Origin: Runella defluvii
Lineage (GTDB): Bacteria; Bacteroidota; Bacteroidia; Cytophagales; Spirosomataceae
Assembly (NCBI RefSeq): GCF_014195535.1
Contig: NZ_JACIBY010000002.1
Coordinates: 290,206-354,205 of the forward strand
Length of the DNA: 64,000 nucleotides
Direction: 5' to 3'
The stretch's first letter is position 1. Every line of letters begins with the position of its first letter. Both the position numbers and the translations under genes were made by a program. The notes beneath the pieces are model-generated. The model saw only the letters and a program-made list of their open reading frames with translations, ran no database searches and was not told the DNA's origin. Positions 44,121-52,743 of the stretch are shown one piece after another.

Positions 44121-44684
44121 ATGTCAGACCTACTCAAACATAAACTACCTACCTACACCCCGCCCGAATCGGTTTGGGAGGCGGTGGAGCAGGGCTTAAA
44201 TGAGGCTCCGTTGAAAGAAGCGCTCCAGCACTTGCCCACGCACGAACCTCCCGCGCAGGTGTGGTTGGAGCTAGACGAAACACTGCCCGCGGCTCGTCCG
44301 CTGCGGTGGTGGCGATACGCGGCGGCAGCGGCAATAACGGGCTTGCTGTGTTTTGTTGGGTACGTTTTTCTGCACTCTCAATCGGAGGATGCCAAACTGA
44401 CCTATTCCCAAGAAAAAGCATTCCCCAACGCCCTGCCAGCTCAAAATGAGGCCCTCGACCAACAATACGAGAAGTTGCAGGCGTTCTGCGAAACCAAAAC
44501 ACCCGTGTGCGAAAAACCAGAATTTAAGGACTTAAAACACCAACTCGACGAACTTACCATCGCCAGCCGACAGCTCAAAGAAGCATTGGGTGAGTACAAT
44601 ACGGACGCTTCGCTTTCGTCGCAACTCTCTGATATTGAACACGAACGAGCGGAGTTATTAAAAAAACTATCGGAACGGATTTAA
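44121..44684 (+). CDS. Probable anti-sigma factor (single-pass membrane protein)
   Basis: A 187-residue protein with one transmembrane helix (about 66-85, YAAAAAITGLLCFVGYVFLH). The N-terminal cytoplasmic part has an internal repeat LPTYTPPESVW (9-19) and LPTHEPPAQVW (38-48). The C-terminal region is predicted helical (EKPEFKDLKHQLDELTIASR). No zinc ZAS motif (HxxxCxxC) is seen, so it is called anti-sigma by position and topology alone: it directly follows the ECF sigma gene. A later domain of unknown type faces the periplasm. Confidence 0.6.
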   Translation: MSDLLKHKLPTYTPPESVWEAVEQGLNEAPLKEALQHLPTHEPPAQVWLELDETLPAARPLRWWRYAAAAAITGLLCFVGYVFLHSQSEDAKLTYSQEKAFPNALPAQNEALDQQYEKLQAFCETKTPVCEKPEFKDLKHQLDELTIASRQLKEALGEYNTDASLSSQLSDIEHERAELLKKLSERI

Positions 44685-44706
44685 TAACATTACACCAAAA
44701 ATAGCC

Positions 44707-45783
44707 ATGAAGAATATTTTGCACTTTATCCACAACTTTTCCCCACCTGTTTTTATTCGTTTTGGGTTTGGGGTTTACCGTTTTGGGTTTTCGGTTTGGG
44801 GTTTACGGTTTCGGGTTTTCGGTTTGGGGTTTGCCGTTTCGGGTTTATGGTTCTGGGTTTACGGTTTCGGGTTTATGGTTTTGGGTTTTGCCCTTTGCCT
44901 ATTGCCCCTTGCCCCTTGCCTTTTACCTTTTGCCCCTTGCCCCTTGCCCTTTTCAATTTTGCGGTTTTTCAGTTTTCCATTTAACATTTTGCGGTTCACC
45001 CCTTTACCCCTTGCCCCTCGCCCTTTGCCGATTTCAGTTTTGCGGTTTTTCAGTTTTCCATTTAACATTTTGCGGTTCACCCCCTTGCCCCTTGCCCTTT
45101 GCCTTTTGCCCTTTATTTCCTCTGCTCAAACCTTGCAGGTGATTACCAAAACAATAGAAAAAACCTTTGAAGTGCCACAATACGCAAAGGTGCAGGTATG
45201 GGGAGAGCGGAGCGATATAGAGATAATGACTTGGAATAAAAATGAGATAAAAGCGACCATCGAGCTTACCGCCAAACACCCCACCCGCAGCACGGCGGAG
45301 AAAGATTTGGAAGCCTTACATTATACGGCCGACCAAAAAGGGAAGACAGTGAGTCTGCACAATTTTGTAGTACTGGCCAAAAACGGAAGTAAGCCACAAT
45401 CCAACCTCAAAGCGCGTTTTACGTTGTTTGTACCTGCCAATTGCGCCGTAGAAATTCAAAACAGTTTTGGGAAAATTTCCATCAAAGGGCTGCAAACTCA
45501 AACCATGCAATTACAAACGGAATTTTGCACCATCGAACTCAACGATTTGCGTGGAACATTGACGGCCAGAACACAGTTTGGGGCTTTACGAACGGAGAAT
45601 TTCAATGGATTATTGAGCATTTTCTCCGAACGAACCGACCTGATTTTGCAACAAATCAAAGGCGAATGTCGCGTACGCGCCCAATACGGAAGCCTTGATA
45701 TTCAGACGGATAAAGCACAAGTAAAACTCGACGTAGAAACCAAAAACACCGAACTCCGCAACGGCACCGTTGCCAAACAATAA
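44707..45783 (+). CDS. DUF4097-like surface protein with a minisatellite-expanded signal region
   Basis: A 358-residue protein. The C-terminal 220 residues (from TLQVITKTIEKTFEVPQYAK) have the repetitive beta-helix-like pattern of DUF4097/putative auto-transporter adhesin heads (VEIQNSFGKISIKGLQTQTM, ELNDLRGTLTARTQFGAL). The first 140 residues are abnormal: after MKNILHFIHNFSPP there are FGFGVY, LPLAPCLLPFAPCPLPF and other hydrophobic repeats, ending ALCLLPFISSAQ, a signal-cleavage-like end. A 45-bp unit recurs at 44957 and 45038 (81 bp apart, 27 codons), encoding ILRFFSFPFNILRFTPLPL twice. The insert keeps the frame open. The original signal peptide appears to be about 25 residues. Confidence 0.75.
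   Translation: MKNILHFIHNFSPPVFIRFGFGVYRFGFSVWGLRFRVFGLGFAVSGLWFWVYGFGFMVLGFALCLLPLAPCLLPFAPCPLPFSILRFFSFPFNILRFTPLPLAPRPLPISVLRFFSFPFNILRFTPLPLALCLLPFISSAQTLQVITKTIEKTFEVPQYAKVQVWGERSDIEIMTWNKNEIKATIELTAKHPTRSTAEKDLEALHYTADQKGKTVSLHNFVVLAKNGSKPQSNLKARFTLFVPANCAVEIQNSFGKISIKGLQTQTMQLQTEFCTIELNDLRGTLTARTQFGALRTENFNGLLSIFSERTDLILQQIKGECRVRAQYGSLDIQTDKAQVKLDVETKNTELRNGTVAKQ
44757..45115 (+). repeat. Coding minisatellite (TTTCGGGTTT / CCCCTTGCCCTT units)
   Basis: Left half: units of GGTTTTGGGTTTACGG type; right half: units of TTGCCCCTTGCCC and TTTTGCGGTTTTTCAG. A 45-bp unit (44957-45001) is repeated exactly at 45038-45082. The region lacks stops in all three forward frames. It is related in words to the intergenic tract at 3387-3515. 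Confidence 0.88.
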
Positions 45784-45787
45784 AGCC

Positions 45788-47272
45788 ATGAAAAAAACAT
45801 TCGCCCTCTTCTATTCGACACTCTGCCTTCTGTACTCGACACTCCTCGTTGTCCTTCCGACCTTAGGAGGAATCTCCACCGCCTTTGCCCAAGGGGGCAC
45901 TGACTCTGTTCGGCTCTCCCACTCCGAGGAAACAGGTACGCTCGAAAAACAGCGATTTATCGACCGTTACGATTATGTCTTTATGACCAAAGAGCCGACG
46001 AAGTGGATGCTGAAAGGGTATGGAAACATCAATAATTTGCTTGCTTCTAACCTCTTCCAAAAAGGATACGTGAAACAAGTGGTTGATTTTAGATTAGGTA
46101 TAGAGCGAAAGCTAAACCATTCATTTTCAATAGAAATAGATGCATCTCGTATCTCTAAAGTTCCTCTGACAGAAGCAGGTCTTATTGATTATTCTTCCTA
46201 TTATGGAAGTGATAACAAATGCTGGGCTACATCTGCCGAACTAAGGTGGTACTATGACATGGCAAGCCGCATTCGGCAGGGCAAAAGCAGCAATAATTTT
46301 TCGGGAAATTATCTATCTCTCAGATATGAAAGATTATGGCAAAATGAAGACGCTGTAGCTACAGGACTTTCTGGCACAAATGGAAAATGGAATACCGACT
46401 ATTTTGGAAGTTATTATCATTCCCAACTCAGTCTGAATTATGGAATACAGCGGCGTTTTTTTAGATATGGCCTCATTGATTTCTCAATCGCCTTAAATCG
46501 AAACACAAATCAATTAATCCACCGAAAATACACTTTCTTAAACGGTGATAACTCAATCCAGCAACCATTAGATTGGAATAACATTCAGGAAAGCATTACC
46601 GCAACTCCTCAGCACAGTTGGAATATTTCGACCAATTTCAAAGTAGGGGTGGCGTTAGCCGACTTCAAAAAATCGTCTAAAATACCAGCCTGTGATGTGT
46701 TTCAGTGCTTTGAAAATGAAAACAATCTATGGAAAATCAGTTGGCCTCGGATTAACCTCAGCACCAGGGTTCAGGCAATCAGGAGCAGTATTGGATATGA
46801 GCAAAAAATTGCCAAATCTGCATTTTCAATCAATACCTATCTGAATTTATCTGCCTCAAACGACCTTCAAAAAAACACAGAGCAATACGACCCTGCCACA
46901 GAAACTTATTTTACGGGAAATAGCCAAAGTCTAAGCCTTGGCGCACAGTTACATATTCAGCCACGCTGGTATTTTTTGATGAATCGCCAGATGAGAGCGG
47001 GCAAATCAGGGAATAATTTGTCAGGTATTTATGCGGGTCTGAATAACGTTTTTTCTGGATCACTTGGATTTATAGAAAACGACCGTTTCAAAAGATCCTT
47101 CGACTTTACTCCAATGTTTATAAATACAGGCTTATTGGTGGGCTATCAAAGGAAATTATTTAAGAATGGATTCATCGACCTAAACATCTCCAAAGGGCTT
47201 CTAAACCGCCACCCTTATAATTTAGGCCCGAGCAATTTTATTCTTGATTTCAAACTCGGCTTTGCCCTCTAA
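45788..47272 (+). CDS. Tandem outer-membrane beta-barrel paralog 1
   Basis: A 494-residue protein, first of four paralogs. After a signal peptide (KTFALFYSTLCLLYSTLL, then a GGIS segment, then FAQG) comes a near-invariant stretch DSVRLSHSEETGTLEKQRFI, DRYDYVFMTKEPTKWMLK. The rest is a chain of amphipathic strands with aromatic ends. Motif A occurs twice: RIRQGKSSNNFSGNY near residue 160 and MRAGKSGNNLSGIY near 415; each is followed by a YGIQRRFF...GLID- or GYQRKLF...GFID-like strand, indicating an internal duplication. The C-terminus is DFKLGFAL. No named family is recognised. It is closest to paralog 4. Confidence 0.7.
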   Translation: MKKTFALFYSTLCLLYSTLLVVLPTLGGISTAFAQGGTDSVRLSHSEETGTLEKQRFIDRYDYVFMTKEPTKWMLKGYGNINNLLASNLFQKGYVKQVVDFRLGIERKLNHSFSIEIDASRISKVPLTEAGLIDYSSYYGSDNKCWATSAELRWYYDMASRIRQGKSSNNFSGNYLSLRYERLWQNEDAVATGLSGTNGKWNTDYFGSYYHSQLSLNYGIQRRFFRYGLIDFSIALNRNTNQLIHRKYTFLNGDNSIQQPLDWNNIQESITATPQHSWNISTNFKVGVALADFKKSSKIPACDVFQCFENENNLWKISWPRINLSTRVQAIRSSIGYEQKIAKSAFSINTYLNLSASNDLQKNTEQYDPATETYFTGNSQSLSLGAQLHIQPRWYFLMNRQMRAGKSGNNLSGIYAGLNNVFSGSLGFIENDRFKRSFDFTPMFINTGLLVGYQRKLFKNGFIDLNISKGLLNRHPYNLGPSNFILDFKLGFAL

Positions 47273-47284
47273 CCTCCCAGCGCC

Positions 47285-48682
47285 ATGAAAAAAGCATTCA
47301 CCCTCCTCTATTCGACACTCTGCCTTCTGCACCGTCCGGGCGGCCCCGTCGACATTCCTTTTGTCATTCTGACACTCCTCTTTGTCATTCCGACAGTAGG
47401 AGGAATCTCCACCGCATTCGCCCAAGGGAGCGCTGATTCCGTCCGCCTCACCCACACGCAGGAAGCGGGTACGCTGGAAAAACAGGAATTTGTATCAGCA
47501 ACTGATTATATTTTCAAAACCCAGGAAGAAACAAAATGGCTACTAAAAGCTAATTATACTGGAAAGCTCACTGGTCGCTCCATTACTGGCGATTTGGAAT
47601 ACACGCTTGAAATGGGCGGCGAAATAAAGCTTACACCTTCTTTTTCCATCAATGCCCTTATCGGATACAATCACAAAGAAGAAGAAGCAATTCGTGGATT
47701 TTTATACGGGCAACTAGAACCACGATGGTATTATAACATGGCTCGACGGATTTCTAAAGGCCAAAGTGCCAATAACTTTTCTGGAAGCTATTTGGCGGCT
47801 AAAGTCATTCGATTTCGAAATCGCACCCCTGAAAGAGAAGGAGAAACCCTTGTTACCCCTCAAGATCGTTTCATGTTCTCTTATGGAAAACAATATCGGA
47901 TGTTTACCCACGGATTCTTTGATTTTAGTATTAATGCTGGATGGCAAAGAGATAACAGACATATCCCTGTGTATGCCTATGATAACGCAAAAAAACAGTA
48001 TGAACTAATAGGTTCACAAATAAGTCCACAAAATGGTTTTGTTGCAAGTTCAGAAATTCGTCTAGGTCTGGTTTTGAGCAAACTACGAACAAAAACATCT
48101 GTTCCTGCTTGCGATATTTTCAGATGTTTTGAAGAAGAAAATCAGCTCTTTAAAATGGACATGACTAAGCTGTTTTACATAGCCCCTAACAACATAAATA
48201 TCTCTTTATCAACAGCCTACGAACGAAAAATTAAACAATCAGCTTGGTCCCTGAATCAAGAACTTAGGATAGATTATGATTATCACTACAACCATATCGT
48301 ATTTTCTGCTAATAGTTCATCAACCGAAAAAAGCAATGGTTTTACCGTGCGTTATGTCATACAACCTCGCTATTACTACAGTCTCAACAAAAGAATCTCT
48401 CGGGGCAAATCGGCAAATAATCTTTCTGGTACTTATGTGGCCTTACATAATGTAAACACATTATACCATACTTTTCTGCATTTGAGTGCCGAAAATGCTC
48501 ATCTCCGTACACGCCTTGTTCCAGCATTGGGAGCGGTTTGGGGCATACAAAAGCGCCTTTTTACGCATGGATTTGTAGATGCCAATTTTGGCATTGTAAG
48601 AAAATTGAACGAACGATTTCATGATTTCATCATTCCAGGCGTTACGCCGGTTTTAGATATTAAGGTCGGCTTCGCCCTCTAA
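47285..48682 (+). CDS. Tandem outer-membrane beta-barrel paralog 2
   Basis: A 465-residue paralog. The signal region is longer than in the others and contains PGGPVDIPFVILTLLFVIPT, an in-frame stretch that resembles dispersed repeats (GTCATTCCGACAGTAGGAGG at nucleotide level). The conserved post-signal block (DSVRLTHTQEAGTLEKQEF) has changed more than in paralogs 1, 3 and 4. The paired motifs are RISKGQSANNFSGSY and RISRGKSANNLSGTY. The strand pattern ends DIKVGFAL. It begins 12 bp after paralog 1, with a conserved junction sequence (ACCTCCCAGCGCC ATG). Confidence 0.68.
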   Translation: MKKAFTLLYSTLCLLHRPGGPVDIPFVILTLLFVIPTVGGISTAFAQGSADSVRLTHTQEAGTLEKQEFVSATDYIFKTQEETKWLLKANYTGKLTGRSITGDLEYTLEMGGEIKLTPSFSINALIGYNHKEEEAIRGFLYGQLEPRWYYNMARRISKGQSANNFSGSYLAAKVIRFRNRTPEREGETLVTPQDRFMFSYGKQYRMFTHGFFDFSINAGWQRDNRHIPVYAYDNAKKQYELIGSQISPQNGFVASSEIRLGLVLSKLRTKTSVPACDIFRCFEEENQLFKMDMTKLFYIAPNNINISLSTAYERKIKQSAWSLNQELRIDYDYHYNHIVFSANSSSTEKSNGFTVRYVIQPRYYYSLNKRISRGKSANNLSGTYVALHNVNTLYHTFLHLSAENAHLRTRLVPALGAVWGIQKRLFTHGFVDANFGIVRKLNERFHDFIIPGVTPVLDIKVGFAL

Positions 48683-48694
48683 CCACCCCAAGCC

Positions 48695-50188
48695 ATGAAA
48701 AAAGCACTAATAGTCCTCTATTCGACACTCTGCCTTCTGCACTCGACATTGTTTATCCCCCTTTGGGGGCAAGAGGGCTCTGACTCTGTACGCATTACCC
48801 ACTCCGAAGAAACAGGTACGCTCGAAAAACAGCGATTTATCGACCGTTACGATTATGTCTTTATGACCAAAGAACCGACGAAATGGATGCTGAAGTTATA
48901 TAACAACGACTTCAATTTTACCCAAGAGCTTTTTTATCGTATTTCCTACGACAATTTAATTGGCAAACTATTTCCACTAATTGAGCTTGCAGCAGAATAC
49001 AAGTTAAGTCCAGCACTTTCTTTAAGTGTCGGGGCAAAGAATGGGTATCGAATGCGAACCTACCATGACTTTAGCACAATAAATACAAGTTTTTCTTCGG
49101 TAGGTAAACAAAAATTAATTGCCTTCGGAGAACTTCGTTGGTTTTATCACTTACCTAGACGTATAAAGCAAAATCTAAGTGCGAACAACTTCTCTGGAAA
49201 TTATATCGGGGTTCGATTCAGTAGTAACATTAATCTAACTGAAAATGAGTTAGAAACCCTTCGAATACTTTATGGGGGTGGTAACGACAACAAATGGAAT
49301 ACAGAGTATTATTTGGAGAGATTTAAACAAAGTACCGAATTCAGGTATGGAGTTCAAAGACGCTTTTTAAAACACGGCCTAATTGATTTTGGAATTAACT
49401 TAGGTATTTCTTCTTTTGAAAGAGCAACTCAAACTTTGGCTTTCAAAAATGGAGACAATACCATCTATTCAAATGGCAGTGCCTTTGAACGAGTTGAGTC
49501 CGTCAATCTGGACCGCCGTCCTAATCGGCATGAATGGTATGTAAATAGTAATTTTAGGTTAGGCATAGCAATTGGCGACTTTAAAAAGAGACAAAAAGCG
49601 CCATTGTGCGAAGTTTTACACTGCTTTGAAGATGAATCGTCGCTCATTAAATTAAGTTGGCCATCCATTCAAATAGGACAAAATAACCAATCAGCATTAC
49701 TGTCTTTGGCTTATGAGCATAAACTTGGCAAATCAGCTTTTTCTATAAACAATCAGGTGAATTATGCTTTCAACTCCACTAAGTCACGCCGCCCCCTCCC
49801 TGACGGAACACTGCATACTCGAAATTATAAAAGTAGCAATCTGGCACTTGTATCAGAAGTAAGGTATTACATGCTTCAAGCCGCCCGCATCAGACGAGTT
49901 AATAAAGGGAATAATTTATCAGGCTTGTATTTAAGTACACCTATCAGCATTTTCCTAATCCATACTCAAGACCAAATCGTGGCGAATACAACATCTACCT
50001 CTGGTAAATACCACAGTGTGTACTCAGACGTAGGCTTAAAAGTTGGTTTTCAGCAAAAGCTTTTCAATCGAGGCTACATAGATTTAGGGCTTTCTGCCAA
50101 TACTGCCATTCTTAGCACCCCGCAAAAGGTACGTCCAGGCTATCAATGGAATATCAGACCTACTTTCAACATCGGCTTCGCCCTCTAA
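48695..50188 (+). CDS. Tandem outer-membrane beta-barrel paralog 3
   Basis: A 497-residue paralog. The signal (ALIVLYSTLCLLHSTLFIPL) lacks the repeat insert of paralogs 1 and 2. The block DSVRITHSEETGTLEKQRFI matches the others, but the core diverges strongly. Motif A is RIKQNLSANNFSGNY in the first half and RIRRVNKGNNLSGLY in the second, where the GKS part is lost. A conserved Cys-rich loop (KAPLCEVLHCFEDESSLIKL) corresponds to ACDVFQCFENENNLWKI of paralog 1. It ends FNIGFAL. Confidence 0.68.
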   Translation: MKKALIVLYSTLCLLHSTLFIPLWGQEGSDSVRITHSEETGTLEKQRFIDRYDYVFMTKEPTKWMLKLYNNDFNFTQELFYRISYDNLIGKLFPLIELAAEYKLSPALSLSVGAKNGYRMRTYHDFSTINTSFSSVGKQKLIAFGELRWFYHLPRRIKQNLSANNFSGNYIGVRFSSNINLTENELETLRILYGGGNDNKWNTEYYLERFKQSTEFRYGVQRRFLKHGLIDFGINLGISSFERATQTLAFKNGDNTIYSNGSAFERVESVNLDRRPNRHEWYVNSNFRLGIAIGDFKKRQKAPLCEVLHCFEDESSLIKLSWPSIQIGQNNQSALLSLAYEHKLGKSAFSINNQVNYAFNSTKSRRPLPDGTLHTRNYKSSNLALVSEVRYYMLQAARIRRVNKGNNLSGLYLSTPISIFLIHTQDQIVANTTSTSGKYHSVYSDVGLKVGFQQKLFNRGYIDLGLSANTAILSTPQKVRPGYQWNIRPTFNIGFAL

Positions 50189-50200
50189 CCTCCCAGCGCC

Positions 50201-51658
50201 ATGAAAAAAGCATTCACCCTCCTCTATTCGACACTCTGCCTTCTGCATTCGACATTGTTTATCCCTCTTTGGGGGCAAGAGGGCGCAGATTCCATCCGTC
50301 TCTCCCACTCCGAAGAAACAGGTACGCTCGAAAAACAGCGATTTATCGACCGTTACGATTATGTCTTTATGACAAAAGAGCCGACGAAGTGGATGCTGAA
50401 AGGCTATGGAGACATCAATAACTTACTTGCTTCTCACCCCTTTCAAAGAAGCTACGTAAATCATGTCGTTGACTTTAGATTAGGCGCCGAATACAAGATA
50501 AATCCTTCTCTTTCGATTGGTATTGACGTCACTCGCCTTTCCAATCGTCCTGTAACTCCCGACGGACTTACCGATTATTCAGCTATTTATTCATCTAGTT
50601 CTAACAGAAATTGGAGAGCATCGGCCGAACTGCGGTGGTACTACGATATAGCTGCTCGCATCAAACAAGGAAAAAGTAGTAACAACTTCTCTGGCAATTA
50701 TGTGTCTATCCGCTATGAAAAGGTTTGGCAAAATAACGGATCTATTGGAACTACTCTCTCTGGATTCAATGGAAAATGGGATACCGATTATTTCAGTAAC
50801 TATTACAATTCCCAACTAAGTCTGAGTTACGGGATACAACGGCGTTTATTTAGATATGGACTCATTGACATGTCTTTGTCATTGAACCGAAGAACTGACC
50901 AACAAGTCCACCGACAACTGACCTTTTTGGACGGAGATAATTCTATGATACAGCCCGTTGATTGGAACAACATTCAGGAAAGTATTACTTCAGAACCTCA
51001 GCACAATTGGTCAATCACCACCCGCTTCAAAATAGGGATAGCACTAGCTGATTTTAAAAAGACAGCAAAAGTGCCCCGTGACGTATTTCAGTGCCTTGAA
51101 AACGAACGTAGTCTGTGGAAGTTCAATTGGCCCATAATCCACCTAAGCGCCTCTACTCAGCTATTTCATGGAAGCATCGGGTATGAACACAAAATCGCCC
51201 AATCGCCGCTATCCATCAACTCGTATTTGGACTTATCAGCATCCAATTCTTTCCAAAAAAACGTATCATTCTATAACCCTGAAACAGGAACGTCTTTCAG
51301 AGGAAATACTCAAGGAGTGATTTTGACGGCGAAGTTGGCTATTCAACCGCGTTGGTATTTGCTCATGAATCGCCAAATGCGTTTGGGTAAATCTGGTAAT
51401 AACCTGTCAGGGCTTTATACGGGGCTGAATACCATTTTTTTCGGTTCACATAGCTCTGCTAAAACCGAGCTTTACAAAAATTCATTCACCTTTACTCCTG
51501 CGTTCATCAATACTGGGTTACTGCTAGGCTACCAACGAAAATTATTCAAAAATGGCTTTGTTGACCTCAACCTTACAAAAGGAATATTGGACAGAAAACC
51601 CTACGTTTTGGGTATTAATAACTTCCTTCTTGACCTCAAACTCGGCTTTGCCCTCTGA
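50201..51658 (+). CDS. Tandem outer-membrane beta-barrel paralog 4
   Basis: A 485-residue paralog, close to paralog 1 along its whole length (shared SSNNFSGNY motif, YGIQRR...RYGLID, DWNNIQESIT). The post-signal block DSIRLSHSEETGTLEKQRFI is near identical. Motif A copies are RIKQGKSSNNFSGNY and MRLGKSGNNLSGLY. One Cys of the loop is missing (KVPRDVFQCLENERSL), so a disulfide possible in paralog 1 cannot form here. It ends DLKLGFAL and is followed at once by a strong terminator, closing the cluster. Confidence 0.7.
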   Translation: MKKAFTLLYSTLCLLHSTLFIPLWGQEGADSIRLSHSEETGTLEKQRFIDRYDYVFMTKEPTKWMLKGYGDINNLLASHPFQRSYVNHVVDFRLGAEYKINPSLSIGIDVTRLSNRPVTPDGLTDYSAIYSSSSNRNWRASAELRWYYDIAARIKQGKSSNNFSGNYVSIRYEKVWQNNGSIGTTLSGFNGKWDTDYFSNYYNSQLSLSYGIQRRLFRYGLIDMSLSLNRRTDQQVHRQLTFLDGDNSMIQPVDWNNIQESITSEPQHNWSITTRFKIGIALADFKKTAKVPRDVFQCLENERSLWKFNWPIIHLSASTQLFHGSIGYEHKIAQSPLSINSYLDLSASNSFQKNVSFYNPETGTSFRGNTQGVILTAKLAIQPRWYLLMNRQMRLGKSGNNLSGLYTGLNTIFFGSHSSAKTELYKNSFTFTPAFINTGLLLGYQRKLFKNGFVDLNLTKGILDRKPYVLGINNFLLDLKLGFAL

Positions 51659-51687
51659 TTAACATTTTACTCTGTTTTACTCCTCGC

Positions 51688-51719
51688 GGCACGGCTTTTG
51701 AAGTCGTGCTGTTTTTTTA
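51688..51719 (+). terminator. Strong intrinsic terminator after the paralog cluster
   Basis: GCACGGCTT (51689-51697) pairs with AAGTCGTGC (51701-51709) with one G-U pair and a 3-nt loop, followed by a T7 run (51712-51718). It is the clearest rho-independent terminator in the window and marks the 3' end of the four-paralog transcript. Confidence 0.9.
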
Positions 51720-51773
51720 GGTTTTTATGTACTTTTGTCAAATTATCATTCCGCCTTATCATCTGATTGACAC

Positions 51774-52709
51774 ATGGATTACATTAAAGCATTTGCCCCA
51801 GCTACTGTTGCCAACGTAGCCTGCGGGTTTGATATTTTTGGATTTGCCCTCGACCAGCCTGGCGACATCGTCGAACTTCGCAAACGCGACGAGCCAGGGG
51901 TGGTTATCAAAGATATTATCGGCGACAACGGCCGCCTCCCCCGCAACCCCGAACGCAACGCCGTAACGGTGGTCATGCTCAAGTTTTTACAGCACATCGG
52001 GTCTAACCAAGGCGTAGAGGTAGTTTTACACAAAAACATGCCATTGGGTAGCGGAATGGGCTCCAGTTCAGCAAGTTCGGTGGTCGGTGTGTTTGCCATC
52101 AATGAACTCTTGGGAAGCCCGCTTTCTCGCCAAGAACTCCTACCGTTTGCCATGGAAGGGGAGCGCATCGCCTGCGGAGCCGCCCACGCCGACAACGTCG
52201 GACCTTCGCTTTTGGGAGGTTTTGTCGTTATTCGTAGTTATAACCCTTTGGATGTATTCAAGGTAAAAGTTCCCAACGAGCTTTATTGCACCCTTGTCCA
52301 TCCCGATGTAGAGGTCAATACCAAAGACGCGCGTTACATCCTTCGCAACGAGGTGTCGCTCAAAAACACCATTTCCCAAATGGGCAACGTAGCGGGGCTG
52401 ATTGCGGGCTTAATGCAAGAAGATTACGATTTGGTCAGTCGCTCCATGGTCGATGTCATCATCGAGCCTGTACGTTCGATTTTAATTCCTGAGTTTGACC
52501 ACGTAAAACAAGCCGCCCTCGATAACGGCGCTTTGGGTTGCAGCATTTCGGGAGCAGGGCCTTCGATGTTTGCATTGAGCCGTGGCCGCGAAACCGCCGA
52601 CCGCGTCGCCAAAGCCATGAGTGAAGCCTTTGGCAGTGTGGGGATTACCACCAAGAGCTATGTTTCACAAATCAACCAAGACGGCCCAAAGATTTTGGAA
52701 AGTGCTTAA
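51774..52709 (+). CDS. thrB: Homoserine kinase
   Basis: A 311-residue GHMP kinase that phosphorylates homoserine for threonine synthesis. The signature loop MPLGSGMGSSSASSVVG is present, as are the start AFAPATVANVACGFDIFGFA and the GHMP C-terminal segment LGCSISGAGPSMFALSRG. Length is typical. Only the -7 element TACTTTTG (51730-51737) of a promoter is seen upstream. thrA and thrC are not nearby. Confidence 0.96.
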   Translation: MDYIKAFAPATVANVACGFDIFGFALDQPGDIVELRKRDEPGVVIKDIIGDNGRLPRNPERNAVTVVMLKFLQHIGSNQGVEVVLHKNMPLGSGMGSSSASSVVGVFAINELLGSPLSRQELLPFAMEGERIACGAAHADNVGPSLLGGFVVIRSYNPLDVFKVKVPNELYCTLVHPDVEVNTKDARYILRNEVSLKNTISQMGNVAGLIAGLMQEDYDLVSRSMVDVIIEPVRSILIPEFDHVKQAALDNGALGCSISGAGPSMFALSRGRETADRVAKAMSEAFGSVGITTKSYVSQINQDGPKILESA

Positions 52710-52743
52710 TGCCAGTCACCATAAACTAATCATCAACATTTTC

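Noticed and set aside
45034-45279. Reverse-strand open frame opposite the minisatellite
   Set aside because: It is open only because the repeat tract lacks stops on either strand. No signal, domain or start region supports it.
51659-51773. Riboswitch or attenuator before thrB
   Set aside because: The only structure is the terminator of the preceding cluster; no leader peptide rich in Thr or Ile and no second pairing state is seen.
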